Source: Conchocele bisecta (Eukaryota > Mollusca > Bivalvia > Lucinida > Thyasiridae). Taken from it: a stretch of 64,000 nucleotides of DNA. Below are positions 42,701 through 56,600 of this stretch, piece after piece. A program made the position numbers and the translations under genes. The notes beneath the pieces were generated by a model, which saw only the letters and a list, made by a program, of their open reading frames with translations, had not been told where the DNA came from and did no database searches. The stretch is taken from contig CM055265.1 in the NCBI GenBank assembly GCA_029237695.1, forward strand, positions 45,569,056-45,633,055. The letters are read 5' to 3'. The number at the start of each line of letters is the position of its first letter. Within the stretch, counting starts at the first letter, position 1.

Positions 42701-44608
42701 GGAAATTCCGTCACGAGTAGAAGAAAATTGCATTCCGAGTTCACATCCACAATGCTGAACGTGTGCTGTTAGGCTCTCTCGAAGCTGCTAATCGGTGAGA
42801 AAAAGATCGCCAAATGTCAGCTTTACTAATCGAGGCATAAATTAGACTTTATATTGTCCAAAATGATGTTGTATTTATTGTTATGTACTGATTAATATGC
42901 TTTAATATTAAAAATTCAAGATGCATGTAATAAACTTATTGAACCTACTTGCGAAGAAATTTGTGGTATATAATTTCACCATATTTGTCATTCGTGTATA
43001 ACATATTGACAAATATTGACACTGTGGACCACAGTGGATATACGTAGGTACAGATAGTGTGTATTCACTGTTTATTGATTAGGTTTAACAATAGACATAG
43101 GTACTACCTGAATACACGACATTCCAGCATAGCCCCATATCAGTGTATGCGCAGGCGAATCAGGGGCCATGCTGGTCGCACATGTCATAAGGTATTGATG
43201 CGTGAATACTTGTCAATACTTTACAAAAATAGTAACACAGTCAGTCGGAAACCTAGCAACGAAAACGACCATTACCGAGTGTTACCGAGTGTGATCTGAA
43301 TGTGAGCGACGCTTGATTTAGCATCTAAAATCTTACATCAAGCGCTTAGGGGATCGAGATAATCGGTCCTCATTAATTATTCACACAATGGCAGACGTGT
43401 GACTTCACTTTGAAAATATACAACCAAACAATACCCGACAGGCAACATTTGACCGATATGAGATCGGGAATGGAATTGAATTGGTGTTTAACGCCCAATG
43501 TGGATAAATGTGGCTTTGGATGGAGAAATGGGGCTTATGGCATTTGCGGCTTGTGTATATCCAGATCATCTTGCTTATTATTCGGCACATTTGGTGCGTA
43601 TTTTTACTACGCTTAGTGTATCCCAGAAATCTCAAAAGATACCAAATTTATCACCAATCTATACTTACCACACCCATTCTTATTGATTCCTTTTCTCTTG
43701 TTTCACACTATGCGTATTTCAACGTCATAGCGGACACCTGTCAAAAATTGATATTTCCGTTTCCGGGCTTGTTTTGTTTGATAAAAAATGCGTGCAGAAA
43801 TCAGTTGGAAAAAATGTTTGAAATTTATATATGTACCTACCTATAGCACGCAGGGTGACTTCTGGATTAAAAATGCGGGTTAAAAAGTGTGCGCAATACA
43901 CAGCGAAATACGGTACAAACATTTTAGTCCTACAAAGTTTAGTGAAACGGCCCCCTGTGGTGATGAAATGGTGAAGGTGGCTGTAGTCAGACAACGAAGG
44001 GAGGACAGGCACATGAGAACCTTGTACAGAGGCAAAACTAACAAACAAGTTTCCAGAAGTTTGAATCAATATTTCCAACTGCCACTATTAAACAAGACAA
44101 TCTCTGGCGAGTGTCTCACCCGCGAAGGTCAAGGAAACAATGTGAGGAAGGTAGAGGTGCAACGATACGGTCAAACCCGTATTGCGATATATTGCGATAC
44201 AACAAACCCATATTGCAATACGTATTGCGATATTATACCATGTATGAACAAATAATAATAAAAACAAACTGGAGATAAAGAACAGTCTTTATTGTTTATT
44301 ATTGTCATTAGAACACATCAAAACACTGTGTGTGTCAGGATTTTGCCCAGAAACGGTTGACATTAATGATTATTTCTGGACGAGAGGAAATTAGGGAGAA
44401 GTGATCAAAATCATATTTTCCCCCATTTTTTCTCTTACTTATAGTTATCGCGTAACTGTATACATTAACTCTATGTTTTCAAAAGCATGCATATCTATTA
44501 GAGGGGTAGAGGCATCAACATGCTGAGCCACCTCGTCGAGACGGTTTAAGCGAGCGTTAACAACATATAGTTTCATTGAGAAATAAAAAGACACATTGGG
44601 GGGGGGTG

Positions 44609-44671
<63 letters not shown>

Positions 44672-47600
44672 CTGGGAAGCAAATGTAGTAGATTGTAGAA
44701 TTTGAAAATAGATTGTAGAATTTGAAGAAAAAAAAATATTTATTTTATCTCAAAAGTATTTGTTGTTACCACCCATTTGAACATCTTTAACTGTGTACAT
44801 AAATATCCTTTATGAACTTGGATGTGCATACATTCTGTATATTTACTTAATACCAAACTGAATTATCATAAAAATCGGGTTACGTTAACATCGATTGGAA
44901 AAAGTTGCAAAAGGACGAAACTACGTAGGTACGAAATTCGCCGAAATTGTCCGTGATATTTACAGACTTGTTCATGTTTTCTGACAATAGAGTTAGTTGA
45001 AATAAACAGTTAGTAATGTAATAAACAATACTTGAAAAGGATTGCATTAGAATATATCAATTTCGTATTTAATTATTTCACACTTTTTGGCGAAAAAGAA
45101 AGTTGCAATCATGGGCGGAAGGAAGCATCCGCTGTGCAAAACACGACTCGGTTCGTCAGGTGGCGCTTTCAGTGAGTATACCCACAATCGTAGCTAACGA
45201 TTGGATGCTATTTTTATTTCGGAAATGGTATCCCACAAAGCATCATAAGCTGACAAAAATGTGTGTAGACAACTACAAAATTTGTTCGCCACCGGGCGAC
45301 CCAGCTTATAATTTTTACTAGCCCGACCCAGAAACGACTCGCATCCGGCGCCCGTTAAAACACGTGTTTGCATGTATTTGTTTGTCTGGTTGAGAGTATT
45401 CGGAGGGAGTTAACTCTACCTCGTTCATGATCAATCGCTGATAGATCTATTGCCCACGTCTTTCGCAACAGTAACCCGTCAATCATGCCACTAAGGGCTG
45501 CCTTTACTTACCAGCGATTGGCTGTACTGTATAAATAACTTCGCCACGAGAATAACACGTGTTTTGAACTGACAATTATAGTAGCCAGAAGCAATGTTTG
45601 GCTAGGGGATTATTGAAACTATCGACCCGTGACTTTTATTGTCACAGCGGGTAGGCATGATTTTAGTGATTCACATAATGATGTGATGAAAATTTGGTCA
45701 AACAATCGGGTGTCGTAAAACAAATGGTTTTGTAAACAGTTGGACAGACCTGCAATTAGCGAGATTTAGGTCACTCGGTGGGAAATGAACCCAGGTAACA
45801 GTACGGTTTACAAAGTTTACACACGGAATTTGCTGTAAAACTTCCAGATGTGTTGGACGTCCGAGATTACTCACTACATGTTTTAGTCATCTAATTGTGG
45901 CGTGTTTATTACAAATATTGACTTCTGTCATATTAAAAATTATGTTTTGAATGATTTTGAATAATTTTACACAATTAGTTTAACACAAGATGGCGACCGA
46001 GAATATGGTGTAAATATCGCGATACGCGAAAACCGTACCGCGATACGTATCGTCAGGAGGACATATCGCAATATACCGGTATACCGGTATATCGTTGCAC
46101 CACTAGAGGAAGGACACAATTAATGATATGAAAATCAAGGTCACCAAGGTCAAAGTCACACAAATGACACTGGGTGAGGAAGCTAATGATGAACTTTGGT
46201 AATGATACGACGGATCAGGAGATATTCAACATTTGGCCGCACATTATTGACACGAAGGTAACAGTCACCAAGGTGAAGGTCAAGGTCACCCAAATGAAAC
46301 TGGATGAATAGCTATCAATGTGAGGAAGCTATTTATGAAGTTTGGTAATGATATGCCTAATGGATCAGGAGATATTCAACAATTGGATGTATGTAAAAAA
46401 TTGTTGACCAAGTTCACTAAGGTCAAGGTCAGCCAAATTACACTGGGTGGACAGCCATCAATGTGAGGAGTGAGGAAGCTATTCACGAAGTTTGGTAATG
46501 ATCTGACCAATGGATCAGGAGATATTCAACATTTGGACGTACATGTACGTTGTTGACATGACAGTCACGGTCACTAAGGTGAAGGTCAACATCACCCGAA
46601 TGCCACTAGGTGGATAGCTATGAATGAGGAAGCTATTGATGAAGTTTGGCAATATTCAACTAACGGATCAAGAGATATTCAACATTCTGTAACACAGCTC
46701 AGACTCAGCAAATCAAGCTGCTCGATTTTCAACTTGCAATCAAGCAGTTGGATTGGCTGAGCCTGAGCTGTAAGCTGCTTGATTTCAAGCATTTTTAAAC
46801 AAAAACGCCGCCAACGGCATGTATTCCTATCGTTGTCGTATACACACAAGTTATTAAGCCAATAGCTCATGCAGTAAAGAAGTTATAGGAGAATGGAGAA
46901 ACACGCACGCATCTACTGAACTTGAACTTGGGCATGGGGGAGCATGCATGTATGAAAATGTGCATGGTCATACAGTAAAGAAGTTATAGCAGAATGGAGG
47001 TATGCACATCTACTGGACGGATATAAATCTACTGGAAGTAAATTTTGAAGTTATTTGACCTTGGGCACGGTGCGAGCATGGGTAGGGTGGGGTGGGGAAT
47101 GAACATATGGATGATAATAAACATGCACATGAAGTTTCAAGCCAATATTGTAAATAAGTTAATGCAGAATAGAACACAGACAAATGCATCGAGAAATCCC
47201 ATTTTTGCTATGCGATGGGATAATAATTAGCGCAGGCAGGGATGTAGTTACCATGTGAAGGAGTCGGCCGTCCTTCAGCATGTGGAGCAGGAGGGTGTGG
47301 CCGGGGGGCTTGTTGGCCACGACAATGGTCCCCACCCCCTGCCCCTCCAACACCTGGTCGACAAAGTGCTCCGCCTGTACATCATGGTCGTGCAGAAGCT
47401 TGTGTAAAATACTAGCCGCCAATCGTGCCACCGCCCACTGTAACATGCATACATGTTAACTATTAGAATGTTGGAAACAAAATTGTTGTCTGCTGATGTT
47501 TCATATTTTGTCTTTTATTCTCAACAAAACATGGTATGGCAGCATTTTAGAATCATTTCACCAGTGATTAATTATATGTATGAAGTGTAAATAAAAGTAT

Positions 47601-50600
47601 TCTCCATTGGTGAAAAATCTGTATTTGTAAGAAAGTAGTTTATTTTGTTATGATCTGCGATGTTATACAATACATGTACCTGCAGGTGTCCTAAACCATG
47701 TCCTTAGCCAATATTGGCTAATAATTCCAGCACAAAAATATTTACACAATTCCCTAACATTTGATTGGCCCGTAGCAAGTCTCTGTCCAAAGTTTATATT
47801 CCAGTAAACTCCCAGGCCGAACTACTTTCCGTAATCGTGAGGCGCAGTTAAAATAATTCTTAAGAAAACGGAAAATAAACACATTATCTTGATGAATTTA
47901 TTTCAAATGCTGCAATTATAAGGAATGAATGGCCTTTTTGTGGAATTTATCGGGGATATAAACTTGGAAAAGTCGCGGGAATACTGGACGAAGGCCGGAA
48001 GGCCTCGTCCAGTATTCCCGCGACTTTTCCAAGTTTATATCCCCGATAAATTCCACAAAAAGGCCATTCATTCCTATAAGGACATGGTTTACGACAACTG
48101 CATGTACATGTATTGTGTAACATCGCAGATCATAACTTATGGACAAATGTCTTGTCCCCTTACAATACAGAAAACCAAGAGCAATATTTTCCAACTGATA
48201 ATTATTTATGAATTGCACCTTAATGGCATTACTTTCCGGATCAAAATGCAAGTTTGATATTCCAGATTTGTTAGTGAACGACACAGTTATCTCCACTTTA
48301 GAGAAAACAGCATATTGCGGAAACAACGTTCAAAGATCTGTTAGAAATGTAAGTTAGAAAAACCTCCCTTTACTCTGAACTGTATAGTGAATTGTTTTTA
48401 CGTGAAACACAGATTCCAGTCATTTTTTATTGTGATTATTTCAGATTAATGGCTTATTGAATTTTTCAGATTAATGGTTTATTGAATGAACACGATTAAA
48501 ACAAATTAAAATTTCCATCACCATTAATTCCATATATCCTTTGCGAATTTTGACCCCTAAGGGTTTGCGCCAATCTGGTTGGTAAACGGGTGAGCGTATA
48601 TGAAATTTAAAAGCCGATTTAGAGCCACAACATAATGAGAATACTTTTTAATTATATAGTTTTGCTAATGTGACACATAGAGATGCTATGGAATATGGAT
48701 TCAAGAAGAGTGGACAGGACTTTCGTCCATGAGTATAATTGCATCCTCCAGTTAATTAATTTTTTTTGAAAACACATAATTTCGTATACAAAGTACAAAT
48801 GTTGCCCTGGGAGTTCACCCGGGTATCCAATTTTTTTTTAAAACATAATTTCTTTGAAGCCGCAATATATAGCGGAACCTGTCTAAACCAGACATCCTGG
48901 GGAATCGCCAGGGTGTCCGGTTTAGACAGGTTCTACTATACCCTGCGAGTTCCACAAGGTATAAGGTTTAGCCCATTCAACACCACAGGCCTGTATAGTG
49001 GTATTGGCAAAACGTGTAGATCCAGATGAGCCGGCTTGTGAAAAGCAGTCTCATCAGGATCTGCACTTTTTGCAGGTATTTTTTATATTTTTGAGAACAA
49101 AAATGTCCCTTTTCATAAATGGACTAGTCTCAAAATCATTTTGTGACGATTGGATGGGCCGGAAAATCAAAATCCATTCTAGTAACTGAGGAGTGAAAAG
49201 ATCAGACCTCCTCTAAACTTGCCTTTTCCGCGGGATTTTTGTACGCCCTGCTGCCAAACTTGAGGAACACGCTGTCCCGGACAAACTCGAGGTAGGGGTC
49301 GAAGCCCGGGGCCCGGATACCCGCGCCCAGAGCCTGGGGCACGGGCGTGTCCGTCAGGGTGGACAGCAGCTCCAGGAAGGCCTGCGTTATCGGATACTCC
49401 TCGTTACGCGACTCTATTTCCTCCAGCTCCACCTGGTGGCAGAAGACGTTTGGCTGGTTGGTGTTTCAATTTGTAAACTGTGTCGTCTCCTTGCTGTCAA
49501 GAATGGCCCGACTAGTTCTAGTTTTTGACTATTTCATTAAACAGAATAAGTTTATCAAAATGTATACTGGCAAACAATTGTTATAATCCGGTTGAACTGC
49601 TTGTTCTCTCAAAGAGAGAAAAGTGAATATGAATGGGTTTAAAGTCCCAGCAACAGCTCAGGTCATATAGAGACGGGGCCACATTTTAAAGTCTCATCCG
49701 ACAGACCAGGGGGATGGAAATACTATGCAAGTACTTTTAACGCCTATGGTGAAGATTGAACTCCCAACAATCGGTATTGAAGTCCAATGCCATATCCCAT
49801 ACACCCACTCCACCCTTCTGGTATTGAAAAAGGTGAAAGGGGTTAACGTCCCACCTACAGCTTTGGTAATATCGAGATGGGACCACAGTTTAAAGTCTCA
49901 TCCGACAGACCAGTGGAAAGGAAACACTATTAGTATTTTTTTAATACCCAAGGCGAGGTTTGAACCCACAACCTCCGGATTGGAAGTCAGAGTGAGGTAG
50001 GGAGGGAAACGAGAGAGTGACCTACCTCTACTGAGGCAGGGTGAGAAACGAGAGTAACCTACCTTTACCGAGGCAGGGAGACAAACGAGAGTGACCTACC
50101 TCTACTGAGGCAGGGAGAGAAACAAGAGAGTGACCTACCTCTACTGAGGCAGGCAGAGAAACGAGAGAGTGACCTACCTCTAGAAACGAGAGTGACCTAC
50201 CTCTACTGAGGCAGGGAAAGAAATGAGAGAGTGACCTACCTCTACTGAGGCAGGGAGAGAAACGAGAGAGTGACCTACCTCTACTGAGGCAAGGAGAGAA
50301 CTGAGAGTGACCGACCTCTACTGAGGAAGGGACAGAAACAAGTGACCTACCTCTACTGAGGCAGGGAGAGAAACAAGAGTGACCTACCTCTACTGAGGCA
50401 GGGAGAGAAACAAGAGAGTGACCTACCTCTACTGAGGCAGGGAGAGAAACAAGAGAGTGACCTACCTCTACTGAGGCAGGGAGAGAAACAAGAGTGACCT
50501 ACCTCTACTGAGGCAAGGAGAGAACCGAGGGTGACGAGCCTCTACTAAAGAAGGGACAGAAACGAGTGACCTACCTCTACTGAGGCAGGGAGCCTACCTC

Positions 50601-53600
50601 TACTGAGGCAGGGAGAGAAACGAGAGAGTGACCTACCTCTACTGAGGCAGGGAGAGAAACGAGAGAGTGACCTACCTCTACTGAGGCAAGGAGAGAACTG
50701 AGAGTGACCGACCTCTACTGAGGAAGGGACAGAAACAAGTGACCTACCTCTACTGAGGCAGGGAGAGAAACAAGAGTGACCTACCTCTACTGAGGCAGGG
50801 AGAGAAACAAGAGAGTGACCTACCTCTACTGAGGCAGGGAGAGAAACAAGAGAGTGACCTACCTCTACTGAGGCAGGGAGAGAAACAAGAGTGACCTACC
50901 TCTACTGAGGCAAGGAGAGAACCGAGGGTGACGAGCCTCTACTAAAGAAGGGACAGAAACGAGTGACCTACCTCTACTGAGGCAGGGAGCCTACCTCTAC
51001 TGAGGCAGGGAGAGAAACGAGAGAGTGACCTACCTCTACAGAGGCAGGGAGAGAAATGAGAGAGCGACACCTACCTCTACTGAGGCAAGGAGAGAAACGA
51101 GAGAGTGACACCTACCTCTACTGAGGCAAGGAGAGAAACGAGAGAGTGACCTACCTCTACAGAGGCAGGGAGAGAAATGAGAGAGTGACACTTACCTCTA
51201 CTGAGGCAGGGAGAGAGTGACCTACCTCTACTGAGGCAAGGAGAGAACCGAGAGAGTGACCTACCTCTACTGAGGAAGGGACAGAAATGAGTGACCTACC
51301 TCTACTGAGGCAGGGAGAGAAACAAGAGAGTGACCTACCTCTACTGAGGCAGGGAGAGAAACGAGAGTGACCTACCTCTACTGAGGCAGGCAGAGAAACG
51401 AGAGAGTGACCTACCTCTAGAAACAAGAGTGACCTACCTCTACTGAGGCAGGGAAAGAAACGAGAGAGTGACCTACCTCTACTGAGGCAGGCATGCAGAG
51501 AAACAAGAGAGTGAGTAGAGGCAGGGAGAGAAACGAGAGAGCGACCTACCTCTACTGAGGCAGGGATATAAACAAGAGAGTGAGCTACCTCTACTGAGGC
51601 AGGGATAGAAACAAGAGTGACCTACCTCTACTGAGGCAGGGAGAGAAACGAGAGAGCGGATAGAAACAAGAGAGTGACCTACCTCTACTGAGGCAGGGAT
51701 AGAAACAAGAGAGTGACCTACCTCTACTGAGGCAGGGAGAGAAACGAGAGAGCGACCTACCTCTACTGAGGCAGGGATAGAAACGAGAGTGACCTACCTC
51801 TACTGAGGCAGGGATAGAAACGAGAGAGTGACCTACCTCTACTGAGGCAGGGATAGAAACGAGAGTGACCTACCTCTACTGAGGCAGGGATAGAAACGAG
51901 AGAGTGACCTACCTCTACTGAGGCAGGGATAGAAACGAGAGTGACCTACCTCTACTGAGGCAGGGATAGAAACGAGAGAGTGACCTACCTCTACTGAGGC
52001 AGGGAGAGAAACAAGAGAGTGACCTACCTCTACTGAGGCAGGGATAGAAACGAGAGAGTGACCTACCTCTACTGAGGCAGGGATAGAAACGAGAGTGACC
52101 TACCTCTACTGAGGCAGGGATAGAAACGAGAGAGTGACCTACCTCTACTGAGGCAGGGATAGAAACGAGAGAGTGACCTACCTCTACTGAGGCAGGGATA
52201 GAAACGAGAGAGTGACCTACCTCTACTGAGGCAGGGAGAGAAACGAGTGTCCTACCTCTACTGAGGCAGTGAGAGAAACGAGAGTGACCTACCTCTATTG
52301 AGGCAGTGAGAGAAACGAGAGTGACCTACCTCTATTGAGGTAGGGAGAGAAACGAGAGAATGACCTACCTGTACTGAGGCAGGGAGAGAAACGAGAGTGA
52401 CCTACCGTTACTGAGGCAGGGAGAGAAACGAGAGTGACCTACCTCTACTCCACCGGCCTGTTTCCCACTGGACGGCACAGTCACCAGGATCTGTCAACCA
52501 GATAATTGTTTGAATATAAGGTTTGACAATGTCCAGCCGTGGGTAAACATTTGCCATAACACGAAGGAATTGTTTGAAACCCCAAGACCGTAGGTTCAAG
52601 CAACCGCGGGTTCAAGCAATTCCCGAGTGCCACGGCAAACGCTTACCCACAGCTGGACATGGTCAAACATTTCCGTCGGAAATAATTATCGTGTAATTTG
52701 AGCATATATGCAGTACTTTCGGTACTTTGATAACCTGTTCCATTCAAACAGCTGATTTATGTATACATATTCTGGGGCCGCAGTACAAGCCGCATGGTGC
52801 AGCTGTATTGTGGACTGGTCATATAAGAATATTTACAGAAAAAATATATATATTCAGCCCTGAAGTTAGAATAACCAGACCTGCTGCCAGGTCTTCACCA
52901 CACCAGAGTCACTTAACCCCACTCTCTAAAAGTAATACAATTAGTACTAATCTTACTACTTTTAAAATGGGTATAATCGGATTCAACTCTCAAGTAACAC
53001 GGAAGAATAAAATGTACCCACGGGCCAAACCAGGGATATCGGGATTGCGGTAAGTATGAAACCCATTGTTAACTTTACGTTTCACATTCTTCCAACCAAC
53101 GGCCTACTGTACATATTGAAACACACTGTGGATTTCTGGGTGTCAAGTTTAGATGTTCCAGTGTACCTGTGAGGCCTCGAGGGTCTGCCACAGCGTCGAG
53201 GCGATCTCCGGGGTTTTGGCGAGGGCGGCGAGGGTGCGCAGTAACTCGGACTTCATGGCAGGTGGCACACTGCACGTGATGAGGCCGAACATCAACATCA
53301 CCACCGACCACTGCTGGTTCTCGCAGATCGACACACGGCAGTTCTCACTCTGTGTGATTAAGGTAGAGGCAAAATATTTGATAACTAGAAAATGTGGTCT
53401 GTCGACGCACTTAGGGCCCATATAGGTGATTTGAGAAACTCTTACAAAAACCTCCAAAAAATAAAAGGACGGACAGACAGACAGGGCGAAACCTATAGGG
53501 CAACGCAGAATCTCGGCAGGGCACTAATTAACAGGTGTAAACATGTATATTTGCTTAAGATCCATCCAATTATCGTGAGAACAATCTGTGCCCGCCCGTC

Positions 53601-56600
53601 CATACAGAGCGAATACATAATACATCCTATTTTTTTTTCTTCAAACGAATTTACTTGAAGCTGCATATTTTTCAAATATTAAATTTCAAAAATATGCAAC
53701 TTCCAAGTAATTTTGTTATGTTCGTTTTAAAAAAAAGGACATATTATGTCGATGGTCTAGTAACATAAGGTTGCAACTGTTACGACCTTATGTTACTAGA
53801 CCATCGATGTGTTAAAACCAATTGATGAATTTTACATGGAACAGACACGGTGGGTAAACACTCACATGCTCCATGGTGGTCCTGATGAGCTGTAACACGG
53901 CCACAAGCCCGTCTAGTTCCTGTGGGGTGATGACGCGGGAGTGACCTCGGTACTGGTACGTCACGTCTGCTGAGCTGGGCACCTCGCGACGCAGGCTGCT
54001 GTAGTACTGGTTCAGGGAGGCAAACACGTGGTCCCACGACACCGTGCTTGACGATCCACCTGTCATATATAAAATACGCCATGTGATTTTGTACCAAAGG
54101 ACATGTGATCATAGCAGTGCTATGTAACAATAACCAACTTACCGTTCATGCGGAGGAGGGTGTAGCAGTGCACGGCAGACTGGGTGCTACTGGCGAGGCA
54201 ACAACAACAACAACCAACTTACTGTTCATGCGGAGGAGGGTGTAGCTGTGCTGGGCAGACTGGGTGCAGCTGGCGAGGCAATAACAACAAGCAAGTTACC
54301 GTTCATGCGGAGGAGGGTGTAGCAGTGCAGGGTAGACTGGGTGCTACTGGCGAGGCAACAACAACAACCAACTTACTGTTCATGCGGAGAGGGTGTAACA
54401 GTGCTGGGCAGACTGGGTGCTACTGGCGAGGCAACAACATCAACAACCAACTTACCGTTCATGCAAAGGAGAGTGTAGCAGTGCTGGGCAGACTGGGTGC
54501 TGCTAACGAGGCAACAACAACAAGCAACTTACCGTTCATGCGGAGGAGGGTGCAGAATTGCTGGGCAGACTGGGTGCTACTGGCGAGGCAACAACAAGCA
54601 ACTTACCATTCATGCGGAGGAGGGTGCTGCAGTGCTGGGCAGACTGGGTTCTACTGGCGAGGCAGCAACAACAACCAACTTACCGTTCATGCGGAGGAGG
54701 GTGTAGCAGTGCAGGGCAGACTGGGTGCTACTGGCAAGGCAACAACAACAACAACCAACTTATCGTTCATGCGGAGGAGCGTGTAGCAGTGCTGGTCAGA
54801 CTGGGTGCTACTGACGAGGCAACAACAACAACCAACTTACCGTTCATGCGGAGGAGGGTGTAGCAGTGCTGGGCAGACTGGATGCTACTGGCGAGGCAAC
54901 AACCAACTTACCGTTCATGCGGAGGAGGGTGTAGCAGTGCTGGGCAGACTGGGTGCTACTGGCGAGGCAACGACAACAACAACCAACTTACTGTTCATGC
55001 GGAGGAGGGTGTAGCAGTGCTGGGCAGACTGGATGCTACTGGCGAGCCAACAACAACAACAACCAACTTACTGTTCATGCGGAGGAGGGTGTAGCAGTGC
55101 TGGGCAGACTGGGTGCTACTGGCGAGGCAACAACAACAACCAACTTACCGTTCATGCGGTGGAGGGTGTAGCAGTGCTGAGCAGACTGGGTGCTACTGGC
55201 GAGGCAACAACAACAACCAACTTACCGTTCATACGGAGGAGGGTGTAGCAGTACTGGGCAGACTGGGTGCTACTGGCGAGGCAACAACAACAACAACCAA
55301 CTGAGCAGACTGAGTGCTGCTGGCGAGGCAATAACAACAAGCAACTTACCGTTCATGCGGAGGGTGTAGCAGTGCTGGGCAGACTGGGTGCTACTGGCGA
55401 GGCAACAACAACAACCAACTTACCGTTCATGTGGAGGAGGGTGTAGCAGTGCTGGGCAGACTGGGTGCTACTGGCGAGGCAACAAAAACCAACTTACCGT
55501 TCATGCGGAGGAGGGTGTAGCAGTGCTGGGCAGACTGGGTGCGACTGGCGAGGCAACAACAACAACCAACTTACCGTTCATGCGGAGGAGGGTGTAGCAG
55601 TGCTGGGCAGACTGGGTGCTACTGGCGAGGCAATAACAACAAGCAACTTACCGTTCATGCGGAGGAGGGTGTAGCAGTGCTGGGCAGACTGGGTGCGACT
55701 GGCGAGGCAACAACAACCAACTTACCGTTCATGCGGAGGAGGGTGTAGCAGTGCTGGGCAGACTGGGTGCTACTGGCGAGGCAACAACAACAACAACCAA
55801 CTTACCGTTCATGTGGAGGAGGGTGTAGCAGTGCTGGGCAGACTGGGTGCTACTGGTGAGGCAACAACAACAAGCAACTTACCGTTCACGTGGAGGAGAG
55901 TGTAGCAGTGCTGGGCAGACTGGGTGCTACTGGCAAGGCAACAACAACAACCAACTTACTGTTCATGCGGAGGAGACTGTAGCAGTGCTGGGCAGACTGG
56001 GTGCTACTGGATGAGGCAACAACAACAACAAGCAACTTACCGTTCATGAGGAGGAGGGTGTAGCAGACTGCTGCTGGCGAGGCAACAACAACAACAAGCA
56101 ACTTACCGTTCATGAGGAGGAGACTGTAGCAGTGCTGGGCAGACTGGGTGCTACTGGCGAGGCAACAACAACAACAAGCAACTTACCGTTCATGAGGAGG
56201 AGGGTGTAGCAGACTGTGCTGCTGGCTAGGCAACAACAACAACAACAAGCAACTTACCGTTTATGCGGCGGAGGGTGTAGCTGTGCTGGTCAGACTGGGT
56301 GCTACTGGCGAGGCAACAACAACAAGCAACTTACCGTTCATGCGGAGGAGAGTGTAGCAGTGCAGGGCAGACTGGGTGCTACTGGCGAGGCAACAACAAC
56401 AAACAACTTACCGTTCATGCGGAGGAGGTTGTAGCAGTGCTGGGCAGACTGGTTGCTGCTGGCGAGACCCGTGAGCATGGTGATGTACGGCACGTAAAGG
56501 GATGCCGGCAGTAGGTCGCCAGCCAGTCGCACAAACTTGTACAGCGCCACCTGCCACAGATTAATGACCACGTTAATTCGCCATTGTAAAGCGAGGCAAC

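Noticed and set aside
43887..44255. A 122-residue plus-strand open frame
   Set aside because: It spans the edge of a MITE, unassigned sequence and the end of the hAT element, with no conserved domain.
47916..48326. Open frames of 110-136 residues on both strands
   Set aside because: Both run through the foldback hairpin, giving the same MNGLFVEFIGDINLEKS string seen at every copy; not a gene.
49999..52442. Regular repeats resembling a CRISPR array
   Set aside because: Units are directly adjacent with no unique spacers, and the surroundings are an animal gene.
54184..55905. A 200-residue plus-strand open frame and shorter ones in the 77-bp array
   Set aside because: Antisense translation of repeated exon 3 end plus intron; the true coding sense is the minus strand and only in exon 3.
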